Shown: positions 35,578 to 44,500, numbered from the stretch's first letter. The stretch is DNA of 64,000 bases from Natronosalvus halobius (GCF_024138145.1 NZ_CP099997.1:1736001-1800000); one strand, 5' to 3'. The notes: generated from the sequence alone by a model not told the origin. A program made the numbers and translations.

Positions 35578-36252
35578 ATGAAGAGGCGGGAGTTTATGGT
35601 AGCGGCCAGCGGCGTGTCCGGGGGTGCCGTAGCCGCCACTGCTGCGACACCCGTCGTAGCCCAGGAAGATGAGGACGGTAACGACACCGAAACAGGCGAT
35701 GGTGGCGACGGAAACGACACCGAAGCCGGCGAAGGCGGCGGAGACGGCGAAGAAGGCGGCAACGAGTCGGCCGACGGTGGCGGCGGAGGCGGCGGAGGCG
35801 GTGGCACCGAAACCGTCGAAGTTGACGACAACGAGTACGTTCCCGCAGATCTGACCATCGAACCCGGCACCACGGTCGTCTGGGAGTGGGTCGGCTCCGG
35901 CCAACACAACATCAACCCCGGAAGCCAGCCAGAGGAGGCAGGCTGGGAAGGCCACACGGACCTCCAGTCTGAAGGAACCTACGAACACACGTTCGAGGTC
36001 GAGGGAACCTACGAGTACGTCTGTGATCCCCACGTGAGCGTTGGGATGACCGGCTCGGTCGAAGTGACCCAGGACGCAGGCGGTGAAGGAGCAGCGGCCG
36101 CCGACGTCGACATCCACGACCTCGGCGTCCCGATCCAGAAGCACTTCGTCGGGGTCGCGTCGTTCTTCGCGATCTTCATCGCCCTCGTCTTCACGTTCTA
36201 CCTGTTGAAGTACGGTGAATCGGCCAATACCAGCAGCCCAGGGAGGAAATAA
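35578..36252 (+). CDS. Halocyanin-like blue copper protein with C-terminal anchor
   Basis: A 224-residue protein. The Tat-type signal MKRREFMVAASGVSGGAVAA ends near TPVVAQ. A long Gly/Asp/Glu linker (about 30-78) precedes a plastocyanin fold. Type-1 copper ligands are His in VGSGQHN (about residue 110) and Cys-His-Met in YVCDPHVSVGMTG (about 149-158). A C-terminal helix (FVGVASFFAIFIALVFTFYL) anchors it, so the copper domain is held outside the membrane at the complex. It probably accepts electrons from the Rieske protein. It is followed by DUF7318-like, Rieske and cytochrome b genes with almost no gaps. Confidence 0.93.
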   Translation: MKRREFMVAASGVSGGAVAATAATPVVAQEDEDGNDTETGDGGDGNDTEAGEGGGDGEEGGNESADGGGGGGGGGGTETVEVDDNEYVPADLTIEPGTTVVWEWVGSGQHNINPGSQPEEAGWEGHTDLQSEGTYEHTFEVEGTYEYVCDPHVSVGMTGSVEVTQDAGGEGAAAADVDIHDLGVPIQKHFVGVASFFAIFIALVFTFYLLKYGESANTSSPGRK

Positions 36253-36254
36253 CC

Positions 36255-36659
36255 ATGTCATCGTCTGGAAGTACCTACGGCGACATTCACCGCTACGAAC
36301 CCGCGCGTGAGAGCACCGCAGCGGCGATCGCGATCGTCCTGTTGACGTTCGTCCAGATAATCTTCGTCTCGCTGTTCGTGTACGGTCTCTCGGCGAACTG
36401 GGCGATCGCTGGACTCGACGCCGGCGTCGGAAACACGTTCCTCGGCTTCTTGCTGTCGGCGATCTTCCTCAACCTCGGGTTCATCCTTCTGCTGTACCGC
36501 AAGGAGTTCCTGCCGGACGTGATGATCGTCAAGAAGCGCCGTCGCAAGTGGGAAGACCTCTACGTTCGGGAATCGGACGTCGAAGGGCAGACGCTGACCG
36601 ACGATACCGGTGCATGGGACACGATCAAACGCGCAATCTACCCCTACTACAAACGATAA
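36255..36659 (+). CDS. Small membrane subunit of the bc complex (DUF7318-like)
   Basis: A 134-residue protein with two helices (about residues 22-45 and 58-80), then a basic stretch VIVKKRRRKWEDLYVRES and a C-terminus ending AIYPYYKR. It begins 2 nt after the halocyanin stop and ends 2 nt before the Rieske start, so translation is coupled. A structural or assembly role in the complex is implied by position only. DUF7318 is recalled, not searched. Confidence 0.85.
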   Translation: MSSSGSTYGDIHRYEPARESTAAAIAIVLLTFVQIIFVSLFVYGLSANWAIAGLDAGVGNTFLGFLLSAIFLNLGFILLLYRKEFLPDVMIVKKRRRKWEDLYVRESDVEGQTLTDDTGAWDTIKRAIYPYYKR

Positions 36660-36661
36660 CA

Positions 36662-37537
36662 ATGGCTAACGACGACAAATATCCAGTCGAATCCGATCGT
36701 CGCCGCTTCGTCAAGGGCGTCGTCGGTGGCTCCGCGCTCGCCGGCGTACTGACGACCGGCGCAGTCGCCGTCTCCAGCGCGACCGCCCCCTCGAGTGGCG
36801 GCGGCGGATTCGTCAACTACTTCGGTGCAGAACGGCTCGCTGGTCCAGCCCCCCGCGGACTTCCGCAAATCCCCCTCGAAATCGACGACGAGGGACAGCT
36901 GCTCGGGGTGTGGCCCGAACCGGAAACGCAAACCCTCCCCGACGGGTCCGAATTTACCGAAGCGAGCATGGAACTCGGCGGCGTCGATTACACGACCGAG
37001 TGGTACCAGTACTGCGGGCTCCAGACCTTCGGTGGACTCGTCCCCGATGCAGACGGCGAAGATCAGGTGATTCGTTACGACGCCGGTTCCTACGAGTGGA
37101 TGTCGGACGTCGAAAATGGCGACCCGATGCTCACCGAACACTTCGAGGACTACGACGAGTGGACCAACGACATCGGGGAGCCGGGCCAGGGCAAACCCGC
37201 GACGGGAACCTGGCGATCACAGAACGTTCCCCCGGAACAGACCGTTCCCGTGCTGGTGATCAAGACGGATCAACTCGAGGTCGACAACATGGACGACCGC
37301 ATCCGCGAGTGGGTCGAAGCGTCCTGCCCCGAGGACGAAGACGGCGGCCGCTACCTCGGCTACGTCAACAAGTGTACGCACTTCTGCTGTGCACCGGGTT
37401 ACCGTTCTCTCGACGACGCGGCCGCCTTCGGCGCCGCGAACGAAATCTTCTGTAACTGCCACAACTCCGTCTACGACCCGTTCAGCATCAGCGAACAGCA
37501 GTTCGTTGCGCTCCCGCGGTCGGGTGATGAAGAATGA
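36662..37537 (+). CDS. Rieske 2Fe-2S protein
   Basis: A 291-residue Rieske protein. RRRFVKGVVGGSALAGVLTT is a Tat-like uncleaved membrane anchor. The cluster boxes are CTHFCCAPGY and CNCHNSVYDPF, giving the Cys/His ligands plus the disulfide cysteines. It is larger than most Rieske proteins because of an insertion of about 100 residues before the cluster domain (SEFTEASMELGGVDYTTEWY region). It passes electrons from quinol at cytochrome b to halocyanin. Its stop overlaps the cytochrome b start by 4 nt (ATGA). Confidence 0.95.
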   Translation: MANDDKYPVESDRRRFVKGVVGGSALAGVLTTGAVAVSSATAPSSGGGGFVNYFGAERLAGPAPRGLPQIPLEIDDEGQLLGVWPEPETQTLPDGSEFTEASMELGGVDYTTEWYQYCGLQTFGGLVPDADGEDQVIRYDAGSYEWMSDVENGDPMLTEHFEDYDEWTNDIGEPGQGKPATGTWRSQNVPPEQTVPVLVIKTDQLEVDNMDDRIREWVEASCPEDEDGGRYLGYVNKCTHFCCAPGYRSLDDAAAFGAANEIFCNCHNSVYDPFSISEQQFVALPRSGDEE

Positions 37538-38328
37538 GCTTAGAGCGCAAAGACGAACACGACCACGGCGCGTGGCTCGCGGAGAAGGACCTCTCGCTCA
37601 TCGAGAAGTCCTACCTAATGATGCTAATCTGGTTCGACCGACGACTCCGGCTCGTCGACTACCTCGAGTTGCTGGAGGATATGTACTACAAGATCAACCT
37701 CCAGATGCCAAAGAGCCACACCGAACAGTACAACCTGGACAACAAATTCTGGTACTGGTATCCGCTCTATGCACTAGGTTCGTTCTCGCTGCTCGCGTAC
37801 ATCGTCGCCGCGTTGAGCGGCGCGTTGCTGGGATTTTACTACTCCCCGTCGACGGCCGGCGAGACGCCGGTTGCCTACCAGACCGTCGAGGCAATTATGG
37901 CCGATCTCAACTTCGGGTTCATGCTCCGGAGCATCCACCGCTGGGCAGCCCAGGTGATGGTCGCAGCGGTCTTCCTGCACATGCTTCGCGTCTACTTTAC
38001 GGGCGCGTACAAAGAACCCCGAGAGGTCAACTGGCTGCTCGGCGTGGTACTCCTGGCACTGACCGTCCTCTTCGGGTACACCGGCTACCTCCTGCCCTGG
38101 AACCAGCTCGCGTTCTGGGCGGGACAGATTGGCGTCGAAATGGCGATTTCGGTCCCCATCGTCGGCGAGTGGACAGCGAACCTGCTGTTCGGCGGTCTCA
38201 GCCTCGGCCAACCGACGCTACAACGGATGTACATCCTGCACGTGTTCGTCCTGCCGTTCGTCGTCACGGCGCTAATCGCACTTCACATCGGCATCGTCTG
38301 GATGCAGGGCATCGCCGAACCACACTGA
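37534..38328 (+). CDS. Cytochrome b N-terminal subunit (b6-like)
   Basis: A 264-residue, four-helix cytochrome b. Two bis-His heme pairs are present: IHRWAAQVMVAAVFLHMLR (13 residues between His) and LHVFVLPFVVTALIALH (14 between). The 14-residue second spacing is that of b6f-type proteins. An N-terminal extension of about 80 residues precedes the first helix. I see no cysteine in the N-terminal region, so the covalent heme cn of b6f complexes is unlikely. The C-terminal half is a separate gene immediately downstream, again as in b6f. Confidence 0.95.
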   Translation: MSLERKDEHDHGAWLAEKDLSLIEKSYLMMLIWFDRRLRLVDYLELLEDMYYKINLQMPKSHTEQYNLDNKFWYWYPLYALGSFSLLAYIVAALSGALLGFYYSPSTAGETPVAYQTVEAIMADLNFGFMLRSIHRWAAQVMVAAVFLHMLRVYFTGAYKEPREVNWLLGVVLLALTVLFGYTGYLLPWNQLAFWAGQIGVEMAISVPIVGEWTANLLFGGLSLGQPTLQRMYILHVFVLPFVVTALIALHIGIVWMQGIAEPH

Positions 38329-38334
38329 TCCACC

Positions 38335-39108
38335 ATGACTGATACAGACACCGACGCAAACAACGACGTCCGAACCGACGGAAGCGGCACCGGCATCGTC
38401 GCCCCCGACGACGAGGTGCCATCCTGGAGCGAACGGAAAGAGCGAACGACCGGGCTCTCGCGGCTCACCTACGAGTACTTCGAGCGGGCCCGCCGGGAGG
38501 ACCAGGACCTCCGCCAGGAGTCGAGTTACGTCGAGCGCGACGTACTTGGTTTCCCCGCCTGGCCTCACGAGACGATCCGAAACATCGCGCTCGCGAGTTT
38601 CTTCGTCGGTATGTTGCTGTTCCTCGCGGCGCTGTTGCCGCCGACGATCGAGGACCCGGCAAATCCATCCGAGACGCCGTCGGTCATCCTGCCCGACTGG
38701 TATCTCTACTGGTCGTTCGGCCTGTTGCACCTCGAGTCGCTGAACCCCGAACTGGCGCTTGCCGGGGGCGAGAAGATCATGTCCGACCAGCTCTACGGTG
38801 TGCTGGCGAATGGCGTCGTCTTCGGGGCGATCGCGATCCTCCCGTTCCTGAACAAGGGGAGCGCTCGGCGACCCGTCGAGGAGCCGTTCTGGGCGTCGAT
38901 TGGCGTGGGGGGCGTCATCTTCGCGTTCACGCTGTCGCTCCTGCCAATCGAGGCCATGTTCCCCTGGGACGTCCACATCACGTTCGACATGGCGTTTTTC
39001 CTGCCCGTTATCGGCGCGATCATCACCTACGCGGTGTTGAAGACGATGCGGGAGGGGTACATGTACAATCTCAACAAGCGATACTACCGATTACGACCGC
39101 CGCGGTAG
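38335..39108 (+). CDS. Cytochrome b C-terminal subunit (subunit IV/PetD-like)
   Basis: A 257-residue protein with an acidic cytoplasmic N-terminus of about 80 residues. Helices follow at about 85-105, 130-150, 155-175, 185-205 and 215-240. The quinol-oxidation motif reads PDWYLYWSFGLL, that is PDWY in place of the common PEWY, a variant associated with menaquinone-using organisms. It forms the Qo site with the upstream cytochrome b. It starts 6 nt after that gene. Confidence 0.93.
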   Translation: MTDTDTDANNDVRTDGSGTGIVAPDDEVPSWSERKERTTGLSRLTYEYFERARREDQDLRQESSYVERDVLGFPAWPHETIRNIALASFFVGMLLFLAALLPPTIEDPANPSETPSVILPDWYLYWSFGLLHLESLNPELALAGGEKIMSDQLYGVLANGVVFGAIAILPFLNKGSARRPVEEPFWASIGVGGVIFAFTLSLLPIEAMFPWDVHITFDMAFFLPVIGAIITYAVLKTMREGYMYNLNKRYYRLRPPR

Positions 39109-39229
39109 GTCGTCACGCTCAATGACGGTGCTTCGTTTCCGCTTTTGAACCCTCGAGTTACCCTTCTCGACTCGAGATCGATCGACGCGGAGTCACAGTA
39201 CTCATTTTGCGTCGCCGCGTAGCCCGGCT

Positions 39230-39667
39230 ATGAGCGGCTCAGAATCGGGATCGGACCCGCCGACGGAGGAGGCACGGACGGAGCGGTTCGAACGAGGCCT
39301 CCGGGGCGAGGACGAGAACGAAAACGAGAGCGAGAGCAAGAACAAGAGCGGTGCTAACGCCGAAGAGGGGCCTCGAGTCGGCGCCTCGGGCCAGCGCGAG
39401 GTCGTCGTTCCCATGCGGTTGTACAAGACGATCACCGTCTTTTCGACACTGCTCGCGGTGATCGGCATTCTCGGCGGGTTCATCGTGCTCGACGTCGCGA
39501 CCGATCGAGCCCAGGCGGCAGCCTCGGACGTGAGCATCGGGCTGGCGTTGCTCGGCGTGGCGCTGATCGCAAGCGGGGCCGGGGCCTACGCGTTTTCGAC
39601 GCGATTTCGGACGGCAGGAATGGGAAACGCTAAAGACGACGCCGACGAAGGACCACACAATGGCTGA
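39230..39667 (+). CDS. Small membrane protein of the bc operon (DUF7315-like)
   Basis: A 145-residue protein. The first about 60 residues are extremely acidic and low-complexity (FERGLRGEDENENESESKNK). Two helices follow (about 68-90 and 100-122), then a short tail. It overlaps the next gene by 8 nt. It is inferred to be part of the respiratory complex operon, since it follows cytochrome b on the same strand after about 120 bp. The function is unknown. Confidence 0.8.
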   Translation: MSGSESGSDPPTEEARTERFERGLRGEDENENESESKNKSGANAEEGPRVGASGQREVVVPMRLYKTITVFSTLLAVIGILGGFIVLDVATDRAQAAASDVSIGLALLGVALIASGAGAYAFSTRFRTAGMGNAKDDADEGPHNG

Positions 39668-39923
39668 CGAATTCGTCAAGGGCTTCGTAATCCTGTCCCT
39701 CGGATTACTGGTGTGGATGACGTTCGCAGGCTGGTACAACACGCCATCGTTCTACGACACCCAGCTCGTCGGACCGAACCCCGAAGACCCCGGTACGTAC
39801 ACGATGCTAGCACTGGTCGTCAAGGAAGCGGCGTTCTACTTCGGTATCCTGGGCGCGGTCACGTTCTGGGCGCTCATCCCGGCTGGCCGTCGCGTACGAA
39901 CCCACTACGCCGAGAACAACTGA
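39660..39923 (+). CDS. Small membrane protein of the bc operon (DUF7314-like)
   Basis: An 87-residue protein (MADEFVKGFVILSLGLLVWM) with two transmembrane helices at about residues 6-24 and 50-75, joined by a loop containing GWYNTPSFYDTQLVGPNPED. It is the last gene of the operon and overlaps its predecessor by 8 nt. A small-subunit role in the complex is inferred from position. Confidence 0.82.
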   Translation: MADEFVKGFVILSLGLLVWMTFAGWYNTPSFYDTQLVGPNPEDPGTYTMLALVVKEAAFYFGILGAVTFWALIPAGRRVRTHYAENN

Positions 39924-40059
39924 ACCACCTCTCGTCGCGTCTTTTTCCGGCTCCCGATCGGTTTCCTGTTCATCTGTCCATCGAGCGTCTGCGTTCTCGA
40001 GGACGGGCTACCGTCGGTTACGCTGGTACTCGTGGTGGCTCAGGTCGGTGGTCAAAAGT

Positions 40060-40117
40060 AGTGGCTCGAGCTAGTGGTTCGGAGTCGCTGGCTCGAATCA
40101 GTGGCCCGAGACGGATC
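40060..40117. repeat. Imperfect 13-14-bp repeats after the bc operon
   Basis: Four degenerate copies of an AGTGGCTCGAG-like unit run between 40060 and 40117, downstream of the bc operon and before the convergent flippase gene. Nothing else is seen in 39924-40144. Confidence 0.45.
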
Positions 40118-40144
40118 GGGTCGAGCAGTCACGGTCGCCATCCA

Positions 40145-41661
40145 TCACTGTTCGCCCCGCCTCGGTAACCAGGATCGGAGATTGAACCCGAACTCGTTGG
40201 CGAGCTGGATGTCCTTGTCCGTGAACGCATCAGTGACGACGAGGGTCGCCACGTAGACGAAGAGAACTACGAGCGGGAGCGTGGCGACGATGAGGAGGTG
40301 CGAATCGACGAGGAGGACGATCGGAAGCCCGGCGAGGGCGGCCGGGATCCCCGCGAACACGACGGTGCCGAAATCTCGAGTGAAGGGGTGGATGCCGTCG
40401 ACGACGTGGAGTTCGCCCAGGGTCAAGAGGCCGACGACCACGAGCGCGGACGCCGACCCAATAGCGGCCCCGTTGATGCCGTAAATCGGAACGAGGAGGA
40501 ACGAGACGACGAGGTTGGTACCGAAGAGTGCGAGGGTGTTGGCGAAGACGATACGGGAATAGCCCATCCCTGCAGGAGAGTGCCGTCAGGGCCGCCGAAG
40601 GTGACGTTGAACAGGAAGGCCATCGCGAGGAGGGCGACGACGGCGCTGGCTTCGCCGTACTGGGGTGTGTACATCACGGAGAGAAACGCCTCTGCGCCGA
40701 GGGAGATGATGATCGCGAACGGGAGGGTGATGCCAACGATCCAGCGAGCGGCGACGCGAAAGCGCTCCTGGACGAGAGCGGTGTCGTCTCGCGTTTCGGC
40801 GATGAGGGGTTTGAACACGGGCGAGAGGGAGTTGAAGATAATCATCAACCCGGAGCCGAGCATGTAGCCGACGCGGTAGATGCCGACCTCGCCCGAGTCG
40901 AGGAAGTATCCGAGTACGAAGTAATCGACGTGGCCCATCAGGACGAAGACGACGCTCGTCATGGCCAGCGGCACCGAGTACCGGATCATCGGCCCCGGCG
41001 CGACGGGTTCGAACGTCGCCGACATGATCTCCCAGGCGCGGTAGGTAAAGAGGAGGGCGCCGACCACGATGCACACGAAGAGCCCGACAACGTAGCCGCC
41101 CACGAGCCCGAGTAACCCGAAGCCGGCCAGGAGGAGTGCCGCGGTGACGACGAACCGAACCACCGGGCGCACGATGTCGCGCATCACGACCCGGTACTGG
41201 AGCTTCTTGATGCTGTAGAAGGATTTGAGCAGGACGTTGTACATCGCGAGCATCGGAATCGTCACTGCCAGCAACAGGAGTGCGACCTCGAGCGAGGGCT
41301 CTCGGAAGAAGACCCCGAACCGCTCGGCCGTCATCGCGAGGGCGAGCGCGACCAGCGACGACGTGACCAGGACGGTCGCCGTCACCTGCACGATGACGCC
41401 CTTGGCCTTCCCGGGTTCGTCCGCCTCGAGGTACTGCGGGACGAAGTAATCGATGGCCAGCGGCAATCCGAGGTTCGCGAACACCTGCATGAAGAGGATG
41501 ACCGACGTCGCGAGTACCCACAGGCCGTAGACAGAGGGGCTGACGAACCGCGTCATCAGCATCACGATGGCGAATGCGAGGACGCCGTTGAGCACGTTCC
41601 CGACGAACGTGATACTCCCCTGTTTCGCCAGCGTGGAAACCCCTGAATCGTGTTCGGTCAT
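40145..41661 (-). pseudogene. Wzx-type polysaccharide flippase, disrupted by a frameshift
   Basis: A protein of about 500 residues split over two frames. From 41661 the first frame (MTEHDSGVSTLAKQGSITFV) runs through 10 or so helices to FGGPDGTLLQ. Flippase sequence then continues in another frame from MGYSRIVFANTLALFGTNLV (40567) to the stop at 40145. Restoring one base near 40568-40570 (CAG-G.G-ATG) joins the frames as LLQ-A-MGYS. It may be a real mutation, inactivating the last four helices, or a sequencing error in a G-run. Intact, it would flip lipid-linked oligosaccharide for surface glycans. Confidence 0.85.
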
Positions 41662-41742
41662 GTCCTCGAGAGTCGTGTATTGGGTCGACTGCTGGGTTGG
41701 CGGTTCGGCTCGAGTCGGTACCTGGAGTAGATATCGACTCGC

Positions 41743-42135
41743 TTAGACGCTCGTCGCTGGTTCGAGTTCGTAGCTGGCGACCTCTCTGGCCGCCTCGCCG
41801 AAGTGGGGAAACTCCACTTCGAACGGCCAGTCGGTTCCCTCCGTCGTGTCGTCGATGAGTTCGATGACGGTGTCGAGTTCCTCGCCGTCAGCGTCGAAGA
41901 ACGTTGCCCGAATCTCGACGTAAGTCGGTTCACGTTCCCCCTCGTTGCGGACGAGTCCCCAGACGGAAACGCGCTCGTCGTCGGTCCAGGGGTTCTCCCG
42001 AAGGAGGTCCGACCAGACGACCACCAGGTCTGTCGGCTGGAGGATGTCCTCGCCGTTGTCCGTCAGGAGGTCGAGACACCCCGAGAGGGACAGCGAGGCG
42101 AAGGCGGTCGACGCGAGGAGCGCGCGGCGTTTCAT
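41743..42135 (-). CDS. Small secreted lipoprotein
   Basis: A 130-residue protein. MKRRALLASTAFASLSLSGC is a Tat-type lipoprotein signal with lipobox LSGC. The mature part is an acidic beta-rich domain (VVWSDLLRENPWTDDERVSV, NEGEREPTYVEIRATFFDAD) resembling FxLYD-type extracellular domains. It is probably anchored outside the membrane by a lipidated cysteine. It lies 81 bp upstream of the flippase on the same strand and is divergent from thi4. Confidence 0.85.
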   Translation of the reverse strand: MKRRALLASTAFASLSLSGCLDLLTDNGEDILQPTDLVVVWSDLLRENPWTDDERVSVWGLVRNEGEREPTYVEIRATFFDADGEELDTVIELIDDTTEGTDWPFEVEFPHFGEAAREVASYELEPATSV

Positions 42136-42286
42136 ACGCGAGTCAGCTACCAGTTCGACGGGTCGACTCTTCAGCCTTCGGGAACAGCCGCGTCGAGTGA
42201 ACGACGTCGGCCGCTCGGTAATCGGGCGTCTCGAGCCGAACGAACGGCTCCTCGGTGATCGGTGTGTGCTCGAGCGGATTCGATAC

Positions 42287-42295
42287 GTTTTACTA
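42287..42295 (+). promoter_or_regulatory. TATA-like box of thi4
   Basis: GTTTTACTA is centred about 27 bp before ATG 42318, which supports that start and a leaderless transcript. No TPP riboswitch is visible in so short a leader. Confidence 0.45.
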
Positions 42296-42317
42296 CCTGG
42301 TCGTACCACTTGTGAAT

Positions 42318-43244
42318 ATGAGCGAGTTCGAACCGTTCAGCGACGTTGGCGAAGCAGACGTAACCCGAGCGATTGGACAGGAGTGGACCAAGGAGTTCAT
42401 GGACTTCTCCGATTCGGACGTCATCATCGTCGGCGGCGGCCCCTCCGGGTTGACCGCCGCGAAGGAACTCGCCGAGCGCGGCGTGAAGACGATGGTCGTC
42501 GAGAAGAACAACTACCTCGGCGGCGGTTTCTGGCTCGGCGGCTTCCTGATGAACAAGGTCACCGTCCGCTCTCCTGCACAGCGGGTGCTCGAGGAGCTGG
42601 ACGTCGAGTACAAGCCGGCGGCCGACACCGAGGGGCTGTACGTCGCCAACGGTCCCCACGCCTGCTCCGCGCTGATCAAGGCCGCCTGTGACGCGGGCGC
42701 GAAGATGCAGAACATGACGGAGTTCACGGACATCGTCATCCGCGAGGACCACCGTGTCGCCGGCATCGTGATGAACTGGACGCCGGTCCACGCCCTGCCC
42801 CGCGAGATCACCTGCGTCGACCCCATCGCCGTCGAGGCGGACCTGGTGATCGACGCGACGGGCCACGATGCGATGGCGATCACCAAACTGGACGAGCGTG
42901 GCGTCCTGGACGCGCCCGGAATCCGGGACGCTCGCGAGCGCGGCACGGTGATGGATCAGACCGACGGCGACACCTACGGCGCCCCCGGTCACGATTCGCC
43001 CGGCCACGACTCGATGTGGGTCGGCAAGAGCGAGGACGCCGTCGTCGAACACACCGGCCTCGTCCACGACGGACTCATCGCGACTGGTATGGCGACCGCG
43101 ACCGCCTACGGCCTGCCGCGTATGGGCCCGACTTTCGGCGCCATGCTCGTCTCCGGCAAGCGCGCCGCTCAAGTTGCTCTCGATGAACTCGAGGTCGACG
43201 CCGACCCGGTAGAGTTGACGAGCCGAGTCCCCGCGGACGATTGA
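42318..43244 (+). CDS. thi4: Thiazole synthase Thi4
   Basis: A 308-residue FAD/NAD-fold protein. The dinucleotide loop is [20 protein letters not shown] (about residues 34-53), followed by [16 protein letters not shown]. The [10 protein letters not shown] segment carries Cys166, equivalent to the sulfur-donor cysteine of yeast and Haloferax Thi4; methanogen enzymes have His there. It makes the ADP-thiazole precursor of thiamine from NAD and glycine. With the cysteine the enzyme would be a single-turnover (suicide) or haloarchaeal cysteine-dependent type. The inserted [12 protein letters not shown] near residue 235 is a local duplication. Confidence 0.95.
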   Translation: MSEFEPFSDVGEADVTRAIGQEWTKEFMDFSDSDVIIVGGGPSGLTAAKELAERGVKTMVVEKNNYLGGGFWLGGFLMNKVTVRSPAQRVLEELDVEYKPAADTEGLYVANGPHACSALIKAACDAGAKMQNMTEFTDIVIREDHRVAGIVMNWTPVHALPREITCVDPIAVEADLVIDATGHDAMAITKLDERGVLDAPGIRDARERGTVMDQTDGDTYGAPGHDSPGHDSMWVGKSEDAVVEHTGLVHDGLIATGMATATAYGLPRMGPTFGAMLVSGKRAAQVALDELEVDADPVELTSRVPADD

Positions 43245-43283
43245 ACAGTAACTCGTATTACGCTGAATCCACGACGGTGGAAA

Positions 43284-43442
43284 TCATTCTCGGATTCCTC
43301 GGGTGAACGCGACCGTTCCGATAACAAGAACGAGGATACCAACTGCACCTACGTTACTACTGGTTCCTGGATGGCTTGAAATAGCTACAATTGCTGTTCC
43401 AATAACACTAAGCTGCGTTCCTATTAAAGCGTTCTTCATCAT
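43284..43442 (-). CDS. 52-residue two-helix membrane protein, possible immunity-type partner
   Basis: A short gene in the AT-rich island. It begins with two consecutive ATGs (43442 and 43439) and reads MMKNALIGTQLSVIGTAIVA, then ISSHPGTSSNVGAVGILVL, ending VAFTRGIRE before a TGA. Two hydrophobic helices (about residues 5-21 and 31-47) are joined by a polar turn, a helical hairpin. It starts 43 bp after the secreted-protein gene on the same strand, so they are probably co-transcribed. Small membrane proteins next to secreted peptides are often immunity factors; here that is only a hypothesis. Confidence 0.6.
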   Translation of the reverse strand: MMKNALIGTQLSVIGTAIVAISSHPGTSSNVGAVGILVLVIGTVAFTRGIRE

Positions 43443-43485
43443 AATATCCCTTTAAATTATATTTTCCAATTAGGTTTAAATATTT

Positions 43486-44274
43486 CTAATCAATAAGGAT
43501 TGCTCTCTCAATGTCCCAAGCTGTCGAAGCCCCCCACGGGAGTGTAACACAAAGAGCGCCAGCACAAATCGAAATTGATGCACTGCCCGTGATATAGCTA
43601 AAGGCATAATTATGTTTATAATTAAATTGCACTGCATTAGCTCCGGGCCTTATTCGTTCTATCGGGACACCCATTCCAACAATGGTATGTTGTGGCATCG
43701 AATAAGTGATATCTACAGAGCCGGCAACGCCGGTTCCAGTATCATAATCTTCATGACTTATATCATGTGTGGGAGGGGCAATGTCATGCTCACTATTGTC
43801 ATAAGTTGACCAATAATTAACACCATCAGAATCGGGACGTTCTCCCGTCCAATCTGAGTCAGGCCATGTGATTCCTATGGCATCTGCGATTTGAGTAACA
43901 TCTCGGACGGTAGATTTTGCTCCAATAAATATTACATTCCCTGCTGCATACCATAAATTATCTCCTCTCGATAATCGGCCTATGATTACATCAATCTCGC
44001 TCTCAGTTTTAGTATAACGGCCTTCTGTCGAGAAATCTGAACCAACGAGATCTCTCCCAGTTATTTTTGATTTGTTATGTACACACTCAACATTGTTCTT
44101 CTCTAAGATTTCAGTGGCTTTTTCAACGCCTTGTTCTTGCAGCACTTCAATATATTCGTTTTCCAATCCTAATTCTCTGATCGCCGCCTTCTCTGTTACA
44201 GCATTAGCCGTCCCAACTACATTGAGCGTTGATAGTCCGATACCTGAGGCTAAAACCTGCCTTCTATTGACCAT
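43486..44274 (-). CDS. Unknown Tat-type secreted protein in AT-rich island
   Basis: A 262-residue protein. MVNRRQVLASGIGLSTLNVV is an RR-containing signal, with probable cleavage after GTANA (residue 25). The mature part starts with a charged helical region (EKAAIRELGLENEYIEVLQE), then a mixed domain with EIDVIIGRLSRGDNLWYAAG. The C-terminus is hydrophobic, glycine-rich and has two cysteines (SASISICAGALCVTLPWGAS). Codon use is AT-rich, unlike all neighbours, indicating recent acquisition. I do not recognise the family. A halocin-like precursor is one possibility: the N-terminal part could be a pro- or immunity region and the C-terminus the active peptide. Confidence 0.75.
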   Translation of the reverse strand: MVNRRQVLASGIGLSTLNVVGTANAVTEKAAIRELGLENEYIEVLQEQGVEKATEILEKNNVECVHNKSKITGRDLVGSDFSTEGRYTKTESEIDVIIGRLSRGDNLWYAAGNVIFIGAKSTVRDVTQIADAIGITWPDSDWTGERPDSDGVNYWSTYDNSEHDIAPPTHDISHEDYDTGTGVAGSVDITYSMPQHTIVGMGVPIERIRPGANAVQFNYKHNYAFSYITGSASISICAGALCVTLPWGASTAWDIERAILID

Positions 44275-44500
44275 AGAAAATACTTAACTCGAGAATTTAT
44301 ATAATTTTCTATTTTATATTATAATATTTTATAAAAGTGCGATTCATATATCGTATTTTGAGTGTCGATTATTTTTCGATGATAATATTAAGAATACGTT
44401 TGGTATATGTCGCACAAGAGTAGTAGCCCACTCCAATCAATAGCAGCGGCGCGGTGTGGGTACCCACACGGTTTTCGTCACCCGTACACACTGTCCGCAC

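Larger units (their letters stand above)
43250..44440. other. AT-rich island of about 1.2 kb
   Basis: Base composition drops sharply from about 43250 to about 44440, with A/T runs and AT-ending codons. The flanks (thi4 and the epimerase) have normal haloarchaeal G/C-rich codons. It holds two minus-strand genes (43486-44274 and 43284-43442). I found no integrase, terminal repeats or tRNA target at its edges. Confidence 0.75.

Noticed and set aside
42255-42317. TPP riboswitch upstream of thi4
   Set aside because: The probable transcript is leaderless and no THI-box motifs (CTGAGA, ACYTGA) are present.
43284-44500. Insertion sequence or provirus as the source of the AT-rich island
   Set aside because: No transposase, integrase, terminal inverted repeats or tRNA edge could be seen; only the composition shift is supported.
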